From Pseudolachnospira sp964507035 (GTDB lineage: Bacteria; Bacillota; Clostridia; Lachnospirales; Lachnospiraceae), in assembly GCA_964507035.1 (NCBI GenBank), contig CAZDOQ010000029.1, forward strand, positions 1-15,834: a DNA stretch of 15,834 bases, given 5' to 3'. The translations under genes and the position numbers were made by a program. This document shows, in pieces, positions 13,530-15,834 of this stretch (the stretch's first letter is position 1; each line of letters starts with the position of its first letter). Below the pieces are notes generated by a model. It was not told where the DNA came from. It saw only the letters and a list, made by a program, of their open reading frames with translations, and did not search any database.

Positions 13530-13548
13530 ACGGCGTTGGATGCGCCGT
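13530..13548 (-). repeat. Hairpin between rplW and rplB
   Basis: ACGGCG (13530-13535) and CGCCGT (13543-13548) form a perfect GC-rich 6-bp stem with a 7-nt loop, in the 64-nt rplW-rplB gap. On the minus strand it is followed by an A-rich run and the rplB ribosome binding site, not a T tract, so it is not a terminator. It may modulate rplB translation or be an RNA processing site. Confidence 0.6.
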
Positions 13549-13565
13549 ATAGGGGAAGGCGTCTC

Positions 13566-13865
13566 TTACAGGCCTTCAAAGATCTCGATGTCCGCGCTCT
13601 CCGCCGTCAGCTGCACAATGGCCTTTTTGGACTTGGCGGTGCGGCCCACCACCATCCCGCGGCGGCGCTTCTTGCCATCGATGTTCATGGTGTTCACGGA
13701 AGCCACTTTGGCGCCGGAGAACATCTTCTCCACCGCTTCCTTCACCTGACTCTTGGTTGCTTCCGGATGCACATAGAAGGTATACTTCTTATCGCTCATC
13801 ATGTTCATGCTCTTCTCGGTGATAACCGGTCTGAGGATCACGTCATAATACTTAATGTCCGCCAT
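13566..13865 (-). CDS. rplW: 50S ribosomal protein L23 (uL23)
   Basis: Exit-tunnel protein that docks trigger factor and SRP. 99 residues (B. subtilis 95). It opens MADIKYYDVILRPVITEKSM, followed by KYTFYVHPEATKSQVKEAVE, MFSGAKVASVNTMNIDGKKR and RRGMVVGRTAKSKKAIVQLT. Its ATG overlaps the rplD stop by one base (TAATG), so translation is almost certainly coupled to rplD. Confidence 0.98.
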   Translation of the reverse strand: MADIKYYDVILRPVITEKSMNMMSDKKYTFYVHPEATKSQVKEAVEKMFSGAKVASVNTMNIDGKKRRRGMVVGRTAKSKKAIVQLTAESADIEIFEGL

Positions 13866-14485
13866 TACGCATATACCTCCTCAATTTTTTCCACAGCAGC
13901 CTTGGTGATGACCACCGTGTTGTACTTCAGAATATCGTACACGTTGATGGTGTTGGTCTGAGCCGTCTTCACATCCGGAATATTCCGGGCGGACAGGATC
14001 ACGTTCTGATCATTCTCATCCAGAACCACCAGCGCCTTGTTCACCTTCAGGTTGTTCAGCACGCTCTGGAACTTCTTGGTCTTGATCTCATCCAGCTTCA
14101 GTTCATCCAGCACCAGGAACTTGGACTCGTTGACCCGGGAGGTCAGAGCCGACTTTAAGGCCAACTGCTTCTCTTTCCGGTTCAGCTTGAAGCGGTAGCT
14201 CCGGGGCTGAGGGGCGAACACCACGCCGCCGCCGGTCCACTGGGGAGCCCGAGTGGAACCCTGTCTGGCATGGCCGGTTCCCTTCTGTCTCCAAGGCTTT
14301 CTGCCGCCGCCGCTGACCGCGGAGCGGTTCTTGGCGCTCTGGGTGCCCTGGCGGTTGTTAGCCAGCTGCTGTACCACAGCCATGTGTACCAGATGCTCGT
14401 TTACTTCCACGCCAAACACGGCATCGGACAATTCCATTTCACCGATCTGGCTTCCTTCCATATTATAAACAGATACTTTTGCCAT
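13865..14485 (-). CDS. rplD: 50S ribosomal protein L4 (uL4)
   Basis: Large-subunit protein whose extended loop reaches the exit tunnel; in E. coli it also represses the S10 operon by binding the leader. 206 residues (B. subtilis 207). It starts MAKVSVYNMEGSQIGEMELS. The tunnel loop is intact and ordinary (GGRKPWRQKGTGHARQGSTR, then APQWTGGGVVFAPQPRSY, about residues 60-100). The C-terminal half contains SALTSRVNESKFLVLDELKL and ARNIPDVKTAQTNTINVYDI. ATG, 29 nt after rplC. As an L4 encoded downstream of a structured leader it is the natural candidate regulator, but that is inference. Confidence 0.98.
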   Translation of the reverse strand: MAKVSVYNMEGSQIGEMELSDAVFGVEVNEHLVHMAVVQQLANNRQGTQSAKNRSAVSGGGRKPWRQKGTGHARQGSTRAPQWTGGGVVFAPQPRSYRFKLNRKEKQLALKSALTSRVNESKFLVLDELKLDEIKTKKFQSVLNNLKVNKALVVLDENDQNVILSARNIPDVKTAQTNTINVYDILKYNTVVITKAAVEKIEEVYA

Positions 14486-14514
14486 CTCAAGTTTCCTCCT
14501 TTCCTATAAAAGCC

Positions 14515-15144
14515 TTACGCCTTTACGGTGGTCTTCAGCGTTACCAGAGCCTTCTTGGGGCCGGGCACAGAACCCTTCACCAGGATCAGGTTGTCCTCTG
14601 CGTCCACGCGAACCACTTCCAGGTTCTGCACGGTAATTCTGCGGTGCCCCATCTGTCCGGCCATTTTCTTGCCCTTGAACACCCGGCTGGGATCGGAGCA
14701 GGCGCCGTTGGAACCTGCATGACGGTGATACTTGGAACCGTGAGTCATGGGTCCCCGGTGCAGGCCGTGACGCTTGATGGCGCCCTGGAAGCCTTTACCT
14801 TTGGAAACAGCGGTGGCATCCACCTTATCCCCGGCCGCAAAAGAATCCGCCTTGATCTCCTGCCCCGGCTTCATCTCCTCTGCGCCGTCCAGCTTCAGTT
14901 CCCGCACATATCTTTTATAGGAAACTCCGGCCTTCTCAAAGTGGCCTTTCTGGCACTTGTTGACCAGCTTCTCTCTCTTGTCCACAAAGCCCACCTGCAC
15001 GGCGCTGTAGCCGTCGTTCTCCACGGTTTTCACCTGGGTGACCACACAGGGGCCGGCCTGCAGAACCGTAACCGGAGTCAGTTCTCCGTTTTCGCCGAAA
15101 ATCTGGGTCATGCCCACTTTCGTTGCCAAAATTGCTTTCTTCAT
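14515..15144 (-). CDS. rplC: 50S ribosomal protein L3 (uL3)
   Basis: Assembly-initiator large-subunit protein with a long loop reaching the peptidyl transferase centre. 209 residues, the same as B. subtilis. It starts MKKAILATKVGMTQIFGENG and includes VSKGKGFQGAIKRHGLHRGP, the loop GSKYHRHAGSNGACSDPSRV, FKGKKMAGQMGHRRITVQNL and VLVKGSVPGP-type ending (here LVKGSVPGPKKALVTLKT). ATG at 15142-15144 with AGGAGG 9 nt upstream, 81 nt after rpsJ with a hairpin in the gap. Confidence 0.98.
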   Translation of the reverse strand: MKKAILATKVGMTQIFGENGELTPVTVLQAGPCVVTQVKTVENDGYSAVQVGFVDKREKLVNKCQKGHFEKAGVSYKRYVRELKLDGAEEMKPGQEIKADSFAAGDKVDATAVSKGKGFQGAIKRHGLHRGPMTHGSKYHRHAGSNGACSDPSRVFKGKKMAGQMGHRRITVQNLEVVRVDAEDNLILVKGSVPGPKKALVTLKTTVKA

Positions 15145-15165
15145 GCTTCATGTCCTCCTACAGCG

Positions 15166-15182
15166 GAACGCTTTTCGCGTTC
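15166..15182 (-). repeat. Hairpin between rpsJ and rplC
   Basis: GAACGC (15166-15171) and GCGTTC (15177-15182) form a perfect 6-bp stem; the minus-strand loop is GAAAA. It sits just before the rplC ribosome binding site in an 81-nt gap. No T tract follows on the minus strand, so it is not a terminator. Confidence 0.65.
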
Positions 15183-15225
15183 ATACTAGAATGTGGTGAT
15201 TGGGTTTCTTTTGCCGGTCTTAAGC

Positions 15226-15543
15226 TTACGCGTTCTTCATCTTGATATCGATGTAGACACCGGCAGGCATCTCCAGACGAGACAGGGCGTCCACCGTCTT
15301 CTGGTTGGGAGCAATGATGTCGATGAGCCGCTTGTGGGTTCTCTGCTCGAACTGCTCTCTGGAATCCTTGTACTTGTGCACAGCCCGCAGGATGGTGATG
15401 ACCTCTTTCTTGGTGGGCAGCGGAACGGGGCCGCTGACCTTTGCGCCGGTCTTCTTCACATTCTCCACGATCTTTGCAGCACTCTGATCCACCAGCTGAT
15501 GGTCGTACGCCTTCAACGTGATTCTCATTACTTGGTTTGCCAT
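15226..15543 (-). CDS. rpsJ: 30S ribosomal protein S10 (uS10)
   Basis: 30S head protein and, as NusE, a transcription antitermination partner of NusB and NusG. 105 residues (B. subtilis 102). It starts MANQVMRITLKAYDHQLVDQ and contains the conserved TGAKVSGPVPLPTKKEVITI, KDSREQFEQRTHKRLIDIIA and the DIKMKNA ending. The chosen ATG at 15541-15543 fits the family start and has AGGAGG at 15555-15560 with a rather long 11-nt spacing filled partly by seven T. An in-frame ATG five codons later is possible but less likely. The longer open frame upstream has no family support. First gene of the S10 operon, downstream of a structured leader. Confidence 0.98.
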   Translation of the reverse strand: MANQVMRITLKAYDHQLVDQSAAKIVENVKKTGAKVSGPVPLPTKKEVITILRAVHKYKDSREQFEQRTHKRLIDIIAPNQKTVDALSRLEMPAGVYIDIKMKNA

Positions 15544-15577
15544 AAAAAAAGCCGCCTCCTTTTCGTACTTGCTCAGC

Positions 15578-15680
15578 ACGACAAGCGGTGACTGTACACG
15601 TCCCCGTGTGTATCCTGAAGATTCTCACACGTCATCTCTGCTCTCCGGCAGATGGTTTGTTTGGTACAGTGACTTGTCGT
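15578..15680 (-). promoter_or_regulatory. Leader domain II: closing stem with two inner hairpins (candidate regulatory RNA)
   Basis: ACGACAAG (15578-15585) pairs with CTTGTCGT (15673-15680), and ACTGTAC (15591-15597) with GTACAGT (15664-15670): 8 + 7 perfect pairs around a small internal loop. Enclosed are a hairpin with CGTGTG (15605-15610) and CACACG (15626-15631), and a second with CTGC (15638-15641) and GCAG (15648-15651), the latter extended by three pairs (15633-15635 with 15652-15654) past a 2-nt bulge. This three-way junction lies 18 nt upstream of the rpsJ ribosome binding site. Known S10 leaders are sites of autogenous control in other bacteria; which protein acts here cannot be told. 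Confidence 0.7.
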
Positions 15681-15693
15681 CAGTTTCCTAACA

Positions 15694-15761
15694 TGACATT
15701 CGCTCCACGGAAAACCTGCCACGGCGGGCAGCAACCTCACGCTTCACCGCTATCAATGTCA
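15694..15761 (-). promoter_or_regulatory. Leader domain I: 5' stem-loop
   Basis: TGACATT (15694-15700) pairs perfectly with AATGTCA (15755-15761), enclosing a hairpin CTGCC (15716-15720) with GGCAG (15727-15731) and a 6-nt loop. It begins about 4 nt into the predicted transcript. Together with domain II nearly the whole leader can be base paired. Confidence 0.6.
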
Positions 15762-15771
15762 CAGCCTTTGA

Positions 15772-15800
15772 AGCATACCATACTTTTCCTGGAAATGCAA
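15772..15800 (-). promoter_or_regulatory. S10 operon promoter
   Basis: Minus strand: -35 TTGCAT (15795-15800), 17-nt spacer, -10 TATGCT (15772-15777), and an extended -10 TGG directly before it (15778-15780). Predicted start near 15765, giving a leader of about 222 nt before rpsJ. It matches the vegetative sigma-A type and heads the whole ribosomal protein operon. Confidence 0.8.
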
Positions 15801-15803
15801 GGG

Positions 15804-15819
15804 TTTTTTCAAATTTTTT
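15804..15819 (-). promoter_or_regulatory. A/T-rich UP-element-like tract
   Basis: Minus strand A6-TTT-G-A6 immediately upstream of the -35 box, the position where the alpha C-terminal domain binds. UP elements are usual at rRNA and ribosomal-protein promoters. The rpoA in this same window keeps the residues needed to read such tracts (R265 and neighbours). Confidence 0.5.
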
Positions 15820-15834
15820 GCAGGCGGAATCCGG

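Noticed and set aside
12803..13552. 249-codon plus-strand open frame opposite rplB
   Set aside because: Complete overlap with L2 in antisense and no independent start or family signal.

Overview
The window is a bacterial ribosomal-protein superoperon, the fused S10, spc and alpha operons. Every real gene lies on the minus strand, so transcription runs from the right end of the window to the left. Gene order in transcription order is rpsJ-rplC-rplD-rplW-rplB-rpsS-rplV-rpsC-rplP-rpmC-rpsQ-rplN-rplX-rplE-rpsN(type Z)-rpsH-rplF-rplR-rpsE-rpmD-rplO-secY-adk-map-(KOW protein)-infA-rpmJ-rpsM-rpsK-rpsD-rpoA-rplQ (the last cut by the left edge). No RNA genes, mobile genes, CRISPR arrays or pseudogenes were seen.

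Organism: a low-to-mid-GC Gram-positive of class Clostridia, plausibly the Oscillospiraceae/Ruminococcaceae group. Supporting points are the Firmicutes gene order with adk-map-KOW-infA-rpmJ, a short zinc-binding S14, strong AGGAGG ribosome binding sites almost everywhere, rpsD placed inside the alpha operon as a cysteine-poor form, and moderately high GC. The family-level placement is inference from remembered protein signatures, not a search.

Layout: 15544-15834 holds the S10 promoter (extended -10, A/T-rich upstream tract) and a roughly 220-nt leader that folds into two domains of long-range inverted repeats. Positions 6271-15543 are 21 ribosomal protein genes with mostly 1-80 nt gaps. Positions 3015-6269 are secY, adk, map, a small KOW RNA-binding protein and infA. 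A second promoter lies at about 2958-2986, in the 112-nt infA-rpmJ gap, and could feed the alpha part (rpmJ to rplQ). The 171-nt rpsM-rpsK gap holds a large inverted repeat with two mutually exclusive foldings, one of them terminator-like. No gene-free stretch exceeds 300 nt; the longest are the 291-nt right end and the 171-nt rpsM-rpsK gap.

Together the genes supply most large- and small-subunit proteins that assemble early on 23S and 16S rRNA, the SecY translocon channel, adenylate kinase, methionine aminopeptidase that trims nascent chains, initiation factor IF-1 and the RNA polymerase alpha subunit. Five genes (rpmC, rpsQ, rplE, rpsD, rpoA) use GTG starts. The coding content is ordinary and highly conserved. 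The unusual signals are in the non-coding gaps, chiefly the rpsM-rpsK nested hairpin and the rpsJ leader.
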